43,217 nucleotides of DNA from Meridianimarinicoccus aquatilis (GCF_004358675.1 NZ_SMZO01000030.1:1-43217); one strand, 5' to 3'; numbered from the stretch's first letter, positions 25,604 through 34,698 are shown. Numbers and translations are program-made. The notes: generated by a model not told the origin, from the letters alone.

Positions 25604-27750
25604 TGTTTGTGCGAGAAATTCGTTTTCTAATGACCACATTGATCGTCATCTTTTGGCTTGGTTTGGCCGGGTCGCAGAGCTTTGCGCAAGATGTTTCCAA
25701 TGTCACGGCGCTGGTCGCGGATGTGGTGCAAGTTGACGGAAACGAGCGACTGATCGCCAGCGGCAATGTCGAGATTTTCACTCAAGGCACCCGCGTCCGC
25801 GCCTCGCGCATCACCTATGACCGCGCCGCGGATCGCGTGATGATCGAGGGGCCGATCGAGTTGCGCGATGAAACCGGAACGATCGTGCTGGCCGATCAGG
25901 CCGATATGGATTCTGGTCTGACCAATGGTATCCTGCGTGGCGCCCGCCTTGTGCTGAACGAGCAAATTCAGGTTGCAGGCGCGGAAATGGCCCGCCGCCA
26001 AGGCCGGTTCAACGACTTGCGAAAAGTTGCCGCTTCAAGTTGCAAGGTCTGCGAAGAAGGCGAAACGCCACTTTGGGAAATTCGCGCCAGCCGAGTGATC
26101 CATGACCAGACCGAAGGCCAAGTCTATTTCTATAACGCGCGCTTCCGCATTGCTGGCTTTCCAGTGTTCTACATGCCGGCCTTGCGTGTTCCCGATGGAA
26201 CCGATCCGCGCGTGCGCGGTTTTCTGACCCCGTCCATCCGGTCAACCACAGAACTTGGCACAGGGATAAAGCTGCCGTATTTTGTGCCGCTGGGCGACCA
26301 CGCTGATATTACGTTGACCCCCTACATCACGGAAAATGACAACCGAACGGTCGAGGGGCGGTATCGTCAGGCTTTCCGCAATGGCGATATTCTGGCCGAA
26401 GGGGCGGTCTCTCGCGACAGCCTTTTGCCCGATACAAACCGTGGGTACCTCTTTTTGTCCGGAACGTTCGCCGTTCCCATGGACTTCACGCTTAGCTTCA
26501 GCGCCAAGTCTACCAGCGATACGCCATATTTGCGCGACTATGACTATTCAGAGGAGGACAGACTAGACAGCTTCATCTCGCTCAGTCGGATCCGTACTGG
26601 CGAACGTATCGAAGGAACGCTCACGCATTACAATTCGTTGCGCGCTGATTTCAACGACGACGATGAACCGAACATCGTAGGCGACGCAAATTGGAACCGC
26701 CGGATGCAGGCGCCAGGGCTTGGCGGCTGGCTTGATTTCGATCTGATCGGTCACTTCCATCAACGGGAATCGTCCGAGGATGTCGTCGGGCGGGACATGG
26801 GGCAACTTCGCGGGCGCGCGGGGTGGCAACAACGTTGGACCGGGGCCAGCGGAGTGCGATTGGCGGCCCGCGCTGAACTGACCGCCGACGTAAAACAGAT
26901 CACCGACGACAGCAATTATGACCGCACCCAGACCGGGCTATGGCCTCAAGGCGCCGTAACGTTGTCATGGCCTTTGATGCGACCCTCTGCAGATGGCGGG
27001 CACCAGTTGTTGGAACCGGTCGTTCAACTCGCGCACACGGCCGACACAGGAATCGAGTCGGCCAATGACGACAGCACGCAAGTCGCTCTGGATTCTGGTA
27101 ACCTGTTTGAATTCAATCGCTACCCCGGCCTTGACCGAACCGAGACCGGGACGCGTGTGAACGCAGCTCTGCGCTATAGTATCGTTGATACAAAAGGAAT
27201 TTCGATCCGCCTGACGGGCGGGCGGATTTACCGGCTCAGCGACACCGATCAGTTTTCTGTAGAGTCGGGGCTATCGGGGACGGAGTCAGATTGGCTAGGA
27301 CAGATAGATCTCGACATCACAAACACCATCCAGTTCCGGACACTCGCGCTGTTTGACGACACTTTCGATCTGTCCTTGTACGAAGCACGCATTCAGATCA
27401 ACGGGCCTTTCGGATCTTCGATTTCTTCAAACTATGTCTGGCAGGGTGCCGACACGTCGGCTGATCTCAGTGATGATGTCTCAGAGATCGCAGCGGCCGC
27501 CAGAGTGAACATTGGAAGTGCATGGTCTGCCACCGGTGAAGTTCGACGCGACTTTACAGTCGGCCGCACCAATTACTCAGGACTAGGCATCGCATATCAG
27601 AACGAATGCATCAGGGTTGATCTTTCTCTGGCGAGAGAGTTTAGAGCCACCACCGACGTGGACCCGACAACCACTTATGGCTTTTCGGTCGAACTTGCCG
27701 GATTTGGAAACCAGAACCGGCGGTCCAGCCTTGGCCAGTGTACGAATTGA
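25600..27750 (+). CDS. lptD: LPS-assembly outer-membrane protein LptD
   Basis: LptD with LptE forms the outer-membrane translocon that inserts LPS into the outer leaflet. The 716-residue protein has an N-terminal signal sequence ending near GSQSFAQ. An OstA/LptA-like jellyroll follows (residues ~38-130, with LIASGNVEIFTQGTRVRASR) that docks the periplasmic bridge, and then a large beta-barrel domain with alternating patterns to the C-terminus. Two cysteines in SSCKVCEEG (~147-150) and one close to the C-terminus (GQCTN) could form disulfides as in other LptD proteins. Gene order lptF-lptG-lptD with overlapping stops and starts puts inner- and outer-membrane steps in one operon. Confidence 0.93.
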   Translation: MMFVREIRFLMTTLIVIFWLGLAGSQSFAQDVSNVTALVADVVQVDGNERLIASGNVEIFTQGTRVRASRITYDRAADRVMIEGPIELRDETGTIVLADQADMDSGLTNGILRGARLVLNEQIQVAGAEMARRQGRFNDLRKVAASSCKVCEEGETPLWEIRASRVIHDQTEGQVYFYNARFRIAGFPVFYMPALRVPDGTDPRVRGFLTPSIRSTTELGTGIKLPYFVPLGDHADITLTPYITENDNRTVEGRYRQAFRNGDILAEGAVSRDSLLPDTNRGYLFLSGTFAVPMDFTLSFSAKSTSDTPYLRDYDYSEEDRLDSFISLSRIRTGERIEGTLTHYNSLRADFNDDDEPNIVGDANWNRRMQAPGLGGWLDFDLIGHFHQRESSEDVVGRDMGQLRGRAGWQQRWTGASGVRLAARAELTADVKQITDDSNYDRTQTGLWPQGAVTLSWPLMRPSADGGHQLLEPVVQLAHTADTGIESANDDSTQVALDSGNLFEFNRYPGLDRTETGTRVNAALRYSIVDTKGISIRLTGGRIYRLSDTDQFSVESGLSGTESDWLGQIDLDITNTIQFRTLALFDDTFDLSLYEARIQINGPFGSSISSNYVWQGADTSADLSDDVSEIAAAARVNIGSAWSATGEVRRDFTVGRTNYSGLGIAYQNECIRVDLSLAREFRATTDVDPTTTYGFSVELAGFGNQNRRSSLGQCTN

Positions 27751-27764
27751 GGACGTAGAATCGC

Positions 27765-28997
27765 ATGACATCCTTGAACGCCATCGCCCGCCGCCTCACA
27801 GCTGTCCTTTTGATGACGGCGACCTGCGCAGGTGCGCCAAGCGCCGCGGCAGCGCAAGGGTTGTTCGATACCGTCGCGCAAGTGAACGACAGCGTCGTCA
27901 CACGGTTTGAGGTCGTCCAACGCGCCCGCCTGTTCCAGGTCATGCGCCGACCGAATGCCACAGAAGCCTCTGCACTGGAATCGTTGATCGACGACCGTCT
28001 GAAAAGCGAGGCCGGCCTTGCCGCCGGGATCATCCCAACCCAAGAGGATATTCAATTCGGGCTTGAAGACTTTGCAGCACGCGCCAACCTGACGGGCGAA
28101 GAGATGCTGATCGCCGTGGGTGAGATCGGGATCGAACCTGAAACCGTCCGGGACTATATCACCGTGCTTTTGCTGTGGGGCGAAGTGGTTCGCGAACGCT
28201 TTACGGCCCGCGCCCGCCCGTCAGACGCCGAAACCGACCGCGCCATGGCACTCGGCACCGAGACCGGCAATACGCGGGTTCTTCTGTCCGAAATCATCTT
28301 GCCCGTGACGCCGGAAACGACTGTCATCACGCAAGAGCGTGCAACGGCCATCACCGAAATGCGAAGTTTCGACACTTTTTCGGCCGCGGCGCGCCGCTTT
28401 TCGATTGCACCGTCGCGCAACGATGGCGGGCGGCTTGGGTGGATGTCGCTGTCCGACCTGCCCCCCGAAATCGGCCCCCTTCTTTTGACGTTGCAACCCG
28501 GCGATGTCACACAGCCGATCCGGGTTCAGGGCGGTTTGGCGCTGTTCCAGTTCCGCGGCCTCGAAGATCGCCGCCCGCCCCTGGCGGGGTCGGTCACGAT
28601 CGACTATGCGCTGGTCCGTGTCCCCGGCAGCACGGATCTTGGCGGCGAGCTTGGTCGCATCAGGGCGCTTACCGACCAATGCGATGACCTTTACGGGGTT
28701 TTCAAGGGCCAAGGGTCGGACCGACTGGTGCGCGAAACCAAGCCCCGCTCGGAATTGCCCGGCAGTCTAGCGGCGGCACTTGATCGGCTCGATCAAGGCG
28801 AGTTGACCGCAATCCCGCCGCAGATCCCCGGCGCAAGCGGCAGCATCGTCATGATGTGCGAGCGGTCACAGATCCAGGACGAAGATCTGAGCCGCGAAGA
28901 GGTGCGCCGCCAATTGTTTGCCCGGCGTCTCGAATCTTTTGGGGATGCGTATCTTGCTGAATTGCGCGCTGCCGCCTTTATCGAGTCAGATCTGTGA
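27765..28997 (+). CDS. surA: Periplasmic chaperone/peptidyl-prolyl isomerase SurA
   Basis: SurA escorts unfolded outer-membrane proteins, including LptD, across the periplasm. The 410-residue protein has a signal sequence ending about SAAAAQG. A SurA N-terminal domain follows (VAQVNDSVVTRFEVVQRARL, residues ~37-160), then one parvulin-type domain (residues ~175-285, with RRFSIAPSRNDGGRLGWMSL) and a C-terminal segment that completes the chaperone core. E. coli SurA has two parvulin domains; one is usual in alphaproteobacteria. GAGGAC precedes the ATG 14 bp after the lptD stop. Its stop overlaps the pdxA GTG. Confidence 0.9.
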   Translation: MTSLNAIARRLTAVLLMTATCAGAPSAAAAQGLFDTVAQVNDSVVTRFEVVQRARLFQVMRRPNATEASALESLIDDRLKSEAGLAAGIIPTQEDIQFGLEDFAARANLTGEEMLIAVGEIGIEPETVRDYITVLLLWGEVVRERFTARARPSDAETDRAMALGTETGNTRVLLSEIILPVTPETTVITQERATAITEMRSFDTFSAAARRFSIAPSRNDGGRLGWMSLSDLPPEIGPLLLTLQPGDVTQPIRVQGGLALFQFRGLEDRRPPLAGSVTIDYALVRVPGSTDLGGELGRIRALTDQCDDLYGVFKGQGSDRLVRETKPRSELPGSLAAALDRLDQGELTAIPPQIPGASGSIVMMCERSQIQDEDLSREEVRRQLFARRLESFGDAYLAELRAAAFIESDL

Positions 28998-29980
28998 CGC
29001 AGGAAATGCGCCCCATTGCGCTGACCTGCGGCGAACCCGCTGGCGTCGGGCCGGAACTGGCCGTGAAAGCATGGGAAACCCTTGGCGCGCGTCTGCCCTT
29101 TGTCTATCTCGGTGATCCCTCGCATCTTCCGCAAGGCACTCCGGTCGCCGAAATCAGCCAGCCAGAACAGGCGCTGTCCGTTGTTGGCCGTGGCTTGCCG
29201 GTGCTGGCGCATGACTTTGGGGCGCCCGCAACACCGGGCACACCCGTCCCGGACCATGCCAAACACGTCATAGCCACGATCGAAACCGCCACACACCTTG
29301 CCCAATCCGGCGCGGTGTCTGCGATCTGCACCGGGCCTATCAATAAAAAGGCGCTCAAGGACGGGGCGAATTTCGCACATCCCGGCCATACAGAGTTTTT
29401 GGCGGCATTGGCGGGTGTCGATCAGGTCGTGATGATGCTGGCCTGCCCGCAACTGCGCGTTGTTCCGGCAACCATCCACATTGCCCTGTCCGAAGTGCCA
29501 AAGGCGCTGACAGCGGACGGGTTGCGCACCACGCTGAAAATCACACATGCGGAACTGCGCAAGTACTTTTCACTCAAAAACCCGCGCATTGCCGTGGCGG
29601 GACTGAACCCCCACGCGGGTGAAGGCGGCGCCATGGGGCGCGAGGAAATTACCCTGATCACACCAGTGATCAACGACCTGCGCGCAGAAGGTCTGGCCAT
29701 CAGCGGCCCGCATTCCGCCGACACAATGTTTCACGATGCGGCACGCGGCCACTATGACGCAGCCGTGTGCATGTATCACGATCAGGCGCTGATCCCGATC
29801 AAGACGCTGGATTTCGCGGGGGGGGTGAACGTCACGCTTGGCCTTCCGTTCATTCGAACCTCGCCAGATCATGGCACCGCCTTTGATATCGCGGGCAGCG
29901 GCCGTGCAGATCCGTCCAGCCTGATTGCTGCGCTGAAGATGGCGCAGGACATGGCCTTTGCCAGCGCCGTGCGCGTCTAA
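28994..29980 (+). CDS. pdxA: 4-hydroxythreonine-4-phosphate dehydrogenase
   Basis: PdxA oxidises 4-phosphohydroxy-L-threonine in the DXP-dependent pyridoxal 5'-phosphate pathway. The 328-residue protein shows the family start IALTCGEPAGVGPELAVKAW and the metal-binding histidines in HPGHTEFLA, MFHDAARGHYDA and CMYHDQALIPIK. The C-terminal GLPFIRTSPDHGTAFDIAG is also typical. The GTG at 28994 overlaps the surA stop (GTGA); an ATG at 29006 is a reasonable alternative. The order surA-pdxA-rsmA is the same as in enterobacteria. Confidence 0.95.
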   Translation: MTQEMRPIALTCGEPAGVGPELAVKAWETLGARLPFVYLGDPSHLPQGTPVAEISQPEQALSVVGRGLPVLAHDFGAPATPGTPVPDHAKHVIATIETATHLAQSGAVSAICTGPINKKALKDGANFAHPGHTEFLAALAGVDQVVMMLACPQLRVVPATIHIALSEVPKALTADGLRTTLKITHAELRKYFSLKNPRIAVAGLNPHAGEGGAMGREEITLITPVINDLRAEGLAISGPHSADTMFHDAARGHYDAAVCMYHDQALIPIKTLDFAGGVNVTLGLPFIRTSPDHGTAFDIAGSGRADPSSLIAALKMAQDMAFASAVRV

Positions 29981-30031
29981 CCGCCAATCAGAGCTGCCAC
30001 TCAGGTTGTCTAACATTCTTGGAGCCGTTCC

Positions 30032-30868
30032 ATGGCCACCATCGACCCCCTTCCCCCGCTGCGCCAAGTGATCAACGATCACGGCCTCAGCGCGCGCAAG
30101 TCGCTTGGCCAGAACTTCCTTCTGGACCTGAACCTGACCGCCAAGATCGCTCGCCAAGCCGGTGATCTGACTGGCGCGGACGTGCTGGAAATCGGGCCCG
30201 GCCCCGGCGGGTTGACCCGCGGGCTTTTGGCCAGCGGCGCACGCCGCGTGCTGGCGGTCGAAAAAGACTCGCGGTGCATTCCCGCCCTTCAACAGATTGC
30301 CGACGCCTATCCCGGTCGGCTCGAGATCATCGAAGGCGACGCCCTGTCAATTGATCCCCTGTCGCGGCTGACCCCGCCGATCCGGATCGCGGCGAACCTG
30401 CCCTACAACATCGGTACCGAACTGTTGGTGCGCTGGCTCACGCCAAAAGCATGGCCACCGTTTTGGGAAAGCCTGACATTGATGTTCCAACGCGAAGTGG
30501 CGCAGCGCATCGTCGCACAGCCCGGCAGCAAGGCCTATGGCAGGCTGGCGCTGCTGGCACAGTGGCGCTGTGATGCGCGGATCGTGTTGGACCTGCCGCC
30601 ACAAGCCTTCACACCGCCGCCCAAAGTCAGCTCTGCTGTTGTTCATCTGACAGCCCTGACAGAGCCGCGCTTCCCGGCTGACCCGGCCATCTTGTCACGC
30701 GTGGTCGCGACGGCCTTCAACCAGCGGCGCAAGATGCTGCGCGCTTCGCTGCGCGGCCTAGCACCCGACGTCGAAGATCGCCTGAATGCCGTCGGCATCG
30801 CGCCCACGTCTCGCGCCGAAGAAATCGGTCTGGAGCAGTTCTGCGCCCTCGCCCGCCAGTTCGAGTGA
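30032..30868 (+). CDS. rsmA: 16S rRNA adenine(1518/1519)-N6 dimethyltransferase
   Basis: RsmA (KsgA) dimethylates two adjacent adenines in the 3' helix of 16S rRNA late in small-subunit assembly; loss of its activity gives kasugamycin resistance. The 278-residue protein has the entry motif [14 protein letters not shown], the SAM-binding [16 protein letters not shown], the adenine-binding [11 protein letters not shown], and the C-terminal helical domain ([18 protein letters not shown]). It starts 51 bp after pdxA and ends the LPS/outer-membrane operon. A hairpin about 100 bp downstream may serve as a shared terminator. Confidence 0.96.
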   Translation: MATIDPLPPLRQVINDHGLSARKSLGQNFLLDLNLTAKIARQAGDLTGADVLEIGPGPGGLTRGLLASGARRVLAVEKDSRCIPALQQIADAYPGRLEIIEGDALSIDPLSRLTPPIRIAANLPYNIGTELLVRWLTPKAWPPFWESLTLMFQREVAQRIVAQPGSKAYGRLALLAQWRCDARIVLDLPPQAFTPPPKVSSAVVHLTALTEPRFPADPAILSRVVATAFNQRRKMLRASLRGLAPDVEDRLNAVGIAPTSRAEEIGLEQFCALARQFE

Positions 30869-30958
30869 CACAGGGCTGCAACCGCTGGACAGGCGAGCGC
30901 GCATACAGCGCCTGACCACGAAGTCCGCACTGCCCCTCCGCACTGCCCCCATGACATG

Positions 30959-30989
30959 AAAAAAGGGCCACAGGTTTCCCCGGCCCTCT
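30959..30989 (-). terminator. Rho-independent terminator of the DUF4167 gene
   Basis: On the minus strand GGGCC, a 12-nt loop and GGCCC are followed directly by six T residues, 30 bp past the DUF4167 stop. Flanking A/T pairs lengthen the stem. On the plus strand the stem is followed by TCTTT, so it could act weakly on the rsmA operon too. Confidence 0.7.
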
Positions 30990-31019
30990 TTCCAAATCAC
31001 GCTTCTAAAGCAGCGACGT

Positions 31020-31973
31020 TTATTCGGCGGCTTCCGATGGCTTGTTGTCAGCGTCATCAGAAGGGCTTTCAGAACCGCTGTCACCGTCACCGGGCGCGTC
31101 TGCCGCTGGCGCAACCTTTGGCGCGCGTGGCTTGCGCGGCGCACGTGGTTTGCGCTTTGGCTTTTCCTCGGCCTTGTCTTCTGGTGTTTCAACCAACCCG
31201 GAATCGACCGGTTCCGCTGATCCAGTTTCCGCCAGATCGAGAACTTCTTGCGCCTTTTCCTGCGCAGGCGCAGCTTCGCGCCGTGCACGCGGTGCGCGCT
31301 TGCGTCGGGGTTCGGGCTGGGGCTGATCGGGCTGGGGCTGATCGGGCTGGGTTGCCGCCTCAGGGGCGCTCACCTGGGTGTCACCTGAACCACTTTCAGC
31401 AGCTACAACAGGTTGCTCTGCCGGGGACGGCGCAACGTCAGCCACCGGGGCGTCTTGCGGCTGTGGGTTTCGGGGGCGATTGTCGTCCCGCTGGCGTCCT
31501 TCGCCGCGATTTTCACGCGCCTCACGCCCGCCATCCCGGTTACGATCATTCCGGTCGTGACGCTCACCACCGTTCTGATTGCCACCCTGCGGACCGTTGT
31601 TGTTCTGGCCATTGTTGTTCTGGCCGTTGTTGTTCTGGCCGTTGTTGTTTTGGCCGTTGTTGTTTTGGCCATTATTTCCAGCGTTGTTCTGCTGCTGGGC
31701 TTCCTGCTGTTCGCGGCGGGCCTCTGCCTCGCGCTGCGCCTCGCTGAGCATGCGTGTGTAATGCTCTGCGTGTTGCTGGAAGTTCTCGGTTGCCACACGG
31801 TCATTACTGAGCTGTGCGTCCCGCGCGAGTTGATTGTATTTCTCGATGATCTGTTGCGGCGTGCCGCGCACTTTGCCTTCCGGCCCAGAACTGTCGAAAA
31901 CGCGGTTGACGATATTGCCAACCGACCGGTTGCGATTCGGCTTCGAGCGCGAACGTTGTTTGGATGATCTCAT
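31020..31973 (-). CDS. DUF4167 domain protein with NNNGQ repeats
   Basis: A 317-residue protein. The N-terminal ~75 residues are the DUF4167 domain (RNRSVGNIVNRVFDSSGPEG, then GTPQQIIEKYNQLARDAQ), found mainly in alphaproteobacteria. A basic start (MRSSKQRSRSKPNRNRS) suggests nucleic-acid binding. The rest is low-complexity: a Q/E-rich stretch, five NNNGQ-type repeats, an Arg/Asp/Gly-rich block, a proline/glutamine repeat (QPDQPQPDQPQP), and an Ala/Pro/Lys C-terminal tail with PRKPRAPRKPRAP. It is largely disordered by composition. RNA binding or a condensate-forming role is an inference. No strong ribosome site is seen before the ATG. A terminator follows the stop. Confidence 0.85.
   Translation of the reverse strand: MRSSKQRSRSKPNRNRSVGNIVNRVFDSSGPEGKVRGTPQQIIEKYNQLARDAQLSNDRVATENFQQHAEHYTRMLSEAQREAEARREQQEAQQQNNAGNNGQNNNGQNNNGQNNNGQNNNGQNNNGPQGGNQNGGERHDRNDRNRDGGREARENRGEGRQRDDNRPRNPQPQDAPVADVAPSPAEQPVVAAESGSGDTQVSAPEAATQPDQPQPDQPQPEPRRKRAPRARREAAPAQEKAQEVLDLAETGSAEPVDSGLVETPEDKAEEKPKRKPRAPRKPRAPKVAPAADAPGDGDSGSESPSDDADNKPSEAAE
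31592..31675. repeat. 15-bp tandem repeat encoding NNNGQ
   Basis: About five in-frame copies of a 15-bp unit (consensus GGCCGTTGTTGTTCT on the plus strand), with single-base differences such as C/T in the last codon and A/G at position 5. They encode the NNNGQ array inside the DUF4167 protein. Copy number could vary by slippage without a frameshift. Confidence 0.85.
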
Positions 31974-32174
31974 AAGAAGGTATTCTCGACCTTGTTGCTG
32001 CCTGCAGCGCGTCTGGGCCTAACCTGAGGCCATGTTCATGCGAACGGCTGAAAAATTTGGCTTAATGTCAGGGGGCACCCGATATGGTGCGCCACCCATC
32101 TGACCCTTTGTGTAAAACATGCGTCACCCGGTCTGACAAGCAGATTCTTGCAACGTTTGGCGGGAAAACGCCCA

Positions 32175-33032
32175 TCATTTTGCAAAATTATGCGCCAGGA
32201 CCACGCGGTCGCGTGAATCCAAATCCGGTAGAAGTTGAACATTTTCCAATCCACCCGCTGCGGCCAGGTCGGAAACCTGCGCGCCCTGGGTTGGGCCAAT
32301 CTCCAGCAAGACCCGCCCGGTTGGGGTCAAAAGCCCGCGCAATGCCGGAATGATCGCGCGATAGGCGTCCAGCCCATCCCCCCCCGGACTAAGCGCCATA
32401 TGCGGCTCCCAATCCAGAACGTCTGCTTCAAGATCAGCCATTTCGCTATGGGTGACATAGGGCGGATTTGACACAATAAGATCGAACGGCCCCTCTAGCG
32501 CGCCTGCCCAACCTGGCCTGGTCCAGTCACCAAGTTGAAATGTGGCGCGCTGCGTCAGCGACAGCGCCTCTGCATTGCTCCGCGCAACGGCAAGCGCTGC
32601 TGGCGAAGCCTCAAGGGCGCACCCCGTCGCATCAGGCCACTCAGCCAGAAGCGTCAGCAAAATACATCCGGACCCGGTGCCCAAATCCAAAATACGCAAT
32701 GCCGGTTTTTCAAGCGCGGCGGCGATCAAGGTTTCTGTCTCTGGGCGCGGGTCCAGCACATCGGGCGTCACATTGAACCAACGCCCCCAAAACTGCCGCC
32801 CCCCGACAATCTGCGCCACAGGCTGACGGCGCAGCCGTGCCTCAATCGCGGCCTCAAAACGCTGTACCGCATCGGCGGTCAACGGGTCCTGCAGATGAAG
32901 CGTAAGCCGGGCACCGGGCACCCCCATCACAAAGGCCAGCAACCGACGCGCATCGGTTGCAGGATCGGGCAACCCCGCATCGCGAAGCCGCGTGCGTCCA
33001 GCAGAGAGCACATGCGCCGCAGTCCCGGTCAC
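32175..33032 (-). CDS. prmC: Release factor glutamine methyltransferase
   Basis: PrmC methylates the glutamine of the GGQ motif in release factors 1 and 2, which speeds peptide release. The protein has an N-terminal helical domain (LRDAGLPDPATDARRLLAFV) and a Rossmann methyltransferase with LDLGTGSGCILL and the substrate-binding motif LIVSNPPYV. I place the start at a GTG at 33032 (MTGTAAHVLSAGRTRLRD), 7 bp after the prfA stop, with TGAGG overlapping that stop as ribosome site. A TTG at 33059 would overlap prfA. The prfA-prmC pair is conserved widely, enzyme next to substrate. About 200 bp separate it from the DUF4167 gene. Confidence 0.94.
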   Translation of the reverse strand: MTGTAAHVLSAGRTRLRDAGLPDPATDARRLLAFVMGVPGARLTLHLQDPLTADAVQRFEAAIEARLRRQPVAQIVGGRQFWGRWFNVTPDVLDPRPETETLIAAALEKPALRILDLGTGSGCILLTLLAEWPDATGCALEASPAALAVARSNAEALSLTQRATFQLGDWTRPGWAGALEGPFDLIVSNPPYVTHSEMADLEADVLDWEPHMALSPGGDGLDAYRAIIPALRGLLTPTGRVLLEIGPTQGAQVSDLAAAGGLENVQLLPDLDSRDRVVLAHNFAK

Positions 33033-33039
33033 AAACGCC

Positions 33040-34095
33040 TCACAGGGCAAGATCGGCAAGCCGGGCCGCCTGATCGTCGGAAATCAGCGCATCAATGAAC
33101 TCGTCCAATGCGCCCTGCATCACTGCATCCAGCTTATACAACGTCATGTTGATGCGATGGTCACTGACCCTGCCTTGGGGAAAGTTGTAGGTCCGGATAC
33201 GCTCAGATCGGTCGCCCGACCCCACCTGCCCCTTGCGCGTCGCCGCACGTTCCGCATCGGCCCGGCTGCGCTCCATGTCATACAGCTTGGTTTTCAAAAC
33301 CTGCAACGCAATGGCCCGGTTCTGGTGTTGGGACTTTTCCGAAGACGTAACGACAATGCCCGTAGGGATATGCGTAATTCGAACAGCCGAATCGGTCGTG
33401 TTGACATGTTGACCGCCCGCGCCCGACGCGCGCATCGTATCGATCCTCAGATCGTTCTGGTCGATGCTCACATCCACATCCTGCGCTTCGGGCAGAACAG
33501 CCACAGTCGCGGCGGATGTGTGGATACGCCCCCCGCTTTCGGTTTCGGGAACGCGCTGCACCCTGTGCACGCCGGATTCGTACTTCAGCCGGGCGAACAC
33601 GCCCGCCCCGCCGATCCGCGCGACCACTTCGCGAATGCCACCCAGATCGCTTTCCGTCAGTTCCAGAACCTCGAACCGCCAGCCCCGCAACTCCGCATAG
33701 CGTTGATACATCCGCAGCAGATCACCCGCGAACAACGCCGCCTCGTCCCCGCCGGTGCCCGGCCTGATCTCGATCATGGCATTACGATCGTCGGCGGCGT
33801 CTTTCGGCAGCAAGGCGATGCCAAGCGCATGCTCAACCAATGGCAACTGCTCGGTCAAGACCGGCAATTCATCTTCGGCCAGTGCACGCATTTCCGGATC
33901 GTTCAACATGTCTTCGGCTTCGGCTATGTCAGCCACAAGCTGGCGATAGCGACGCACTTCTTCGACAACGGGCCGAAGATCGGCATATTCACGGCCAAGC
34001 GTCGCCATGTCGGCGCCAGATGCGCCATCGGCCATCTTTGCTTCGAGGTACTCAAAGCGGGCAACAATCTGATGAAGGCGTTCGTCAGGTATCAT
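33040..34095 (-). CDS. prfA: Peptide chain release factor 1
   Basis: RF1 recognises UAG and UAA stop codons and triggers peptide release. The 351-residue protein has the codon-reading tripeptide region [11 protein letters not shown] (PxT at ~183-185) and the catalytic GGQ at ~227-229 ([16 protein letters not shown]), which is the target of PrmC in the next gene. I start at ATG 34095 ([18 protein letters not shown]); a TTG two codons upstream is also in frame. RF1 is the factor that would end translation at the amber codon in this window's miaB. It follows the DUF1499 gene by 33 bp. Confidence 0.97.
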   Translation of the reverse strand: MIPDERLHQIVARFEYLEAKMADGASGADMATLGREYADLRPVVEEVRRYRQLVADIAEAEDMLNDPEMRALAEDELPVLTEQLPLVEHALGIALLPKDAADDRNAMIEIRPGTGGDEAALFAGDLLRMYQRYAELRGWRFEVLELTESDLGGIREVVARIGGAGVFARLKYESGVHRVQRVPETESGGRIHTSAATVAVLPEAQDVDVSIDQNDLRIDTMRASGAGGQHVNTTDSAVRITHIPTGIVVTSSEKSQHQNRAIALQVLKTKLYDMERSRADAERAATRKGQVGSGDRSERIRTYNFPQGRVSDHRINMTLYKLDAVMQGALDEFIDALISDDQAARLADLAL

Positions 34096-34121
34096 GGACA
34101 AGGCATGTGAAGTGCCGCTTG

Positions 34122-34140
34122 GCCGGGGTCAAGCCCCGGC
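34122..34140 (-). other. GC-rich hairpin across the DUF1499 stop codon
   Basis: GCCGGGG-TCAAG-CCCCGGC forms a perfect 7-bp stem with a 5-nt loop that contains the DUF1499 stop codon (34129-34131). There is no T-tract on either side, so it is not a classical terminator. It could slow ribosomes, protect the mRNA 3' end, or mark an mRNA processing point before prfA. Confidence 0.4.
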
Positions 34141-34611
34141 GCTGCGGATCTGGCCGATCCAGTCTTCCAACCGGGCCCGGTTCGCGCCCATATCCGACGA
34201 GCCAAATCGCAATCTGGAATAGACCGCAAGCCTGGCACCGCTATCTTCCGCCGGGACGGTCCGCACGGAAATATAGTCAGGAAACCGCCATAAATCAGAC
34301 CGTGCAACATACGTGACAAAGCCGTCGTCAACAGATCCGGCGATCCGTTCCACATGCGGCGTATTCAGGGCGATACGGTCAAAGGCCGCCAACAACTCGG
34401 CCGGAGACATGTCGAACACCGGACCAGTCGATTGGCCACCCTCTGGTCGCATAAGATAGTACCCGGAAAAGGACGGTGCGCTGACAGTCAGTGGATCGAC
34501 GTGCCACTGCGCCGGGTCCGTCGGCGCAATTCGCACCCAAACCGCAAACCCAAGCGCCGCAAGCACACAGATCCCGACAAGAGCTTCCAAACCAAACAAT
34601 ATCACGCGCAT
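34129..34611 (-). CDS. DUF1499 family protein
   Basis: A 160-residue protein with one N-terminal membrane segment (LFGLEALVGICVLAALGFAVWV, residues ~4-25 in total) and a DUF1499 domain after it (LAAFDRIALNTPHVERIAGS, VTYVARSDLWRFPDYISVR). The segment VYSRLRFGSSDMGANRARL near the end is the most conserved part of the family. Function is unknown; similar proteins occur in bacteria and plastids. I start at ATG 34611 (MRVILFGLEAL), with GGAG just upstream. The in-frame ATG at 34728 would coincide with the divergent mazG start and lacks support. Probably co-transcribed with prfA and prmC. Confidence 0.85.
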   Translation of the reverse strand: MRVILFGLEALVGICVLAALGFAVWVRIAPTDPAQWHVDPLTVSAPSFSGYYLMRPEGGQSTGPVFDMSPAELLAAFDRIALNTPHVERIAGSVDDGFVTYVARSDLWRFPDYISVRTVPAEDSGARLAVYSRLRFGSSDMGANRARLEDWIGQIRSAGA

Positions 34612-34680
34612 CTCCACATCCTTTCTCAATATGATGTACTTTTGGCATAGGAAAGCAACTGGCCTGCGGGCTGGACATAT

Positions 34681-34698
34681 ATGACCCGCGCGGGTCAT
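34681..34698. promoter_or_regulatory. Perfect 18-bp palindrome upstream of mazG
   Basis: ATGACCCGCGCGGGTCAT is its own reverse complement and lies 29 bp before the mazG start, next to CATATA, which could be part of a -10. That position would cover the mazG transcription start, as expected for a dimeric repressor site. Which regulator binds is unknown. Confidence 0.4.

Noticed and set aside
31592-31675. Short direct repeats that might suggest a CRISPR array
   Set aside because: The units are 15 bp, contiguous, without spacers, and in frame in a coding sequence.
31413-31967. Plus-strand ORF with a striking hydrophobic repeat (VVVLAIVVLAVVVLAV) that looks like a membrane protein
   Set aside because: It is the antisense of the NNNGQ repeat in the DUF4167 gene; AAC/CAG/GGC codons read backwards give Val, Leu and Ala. 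It has no ribosome site or family.
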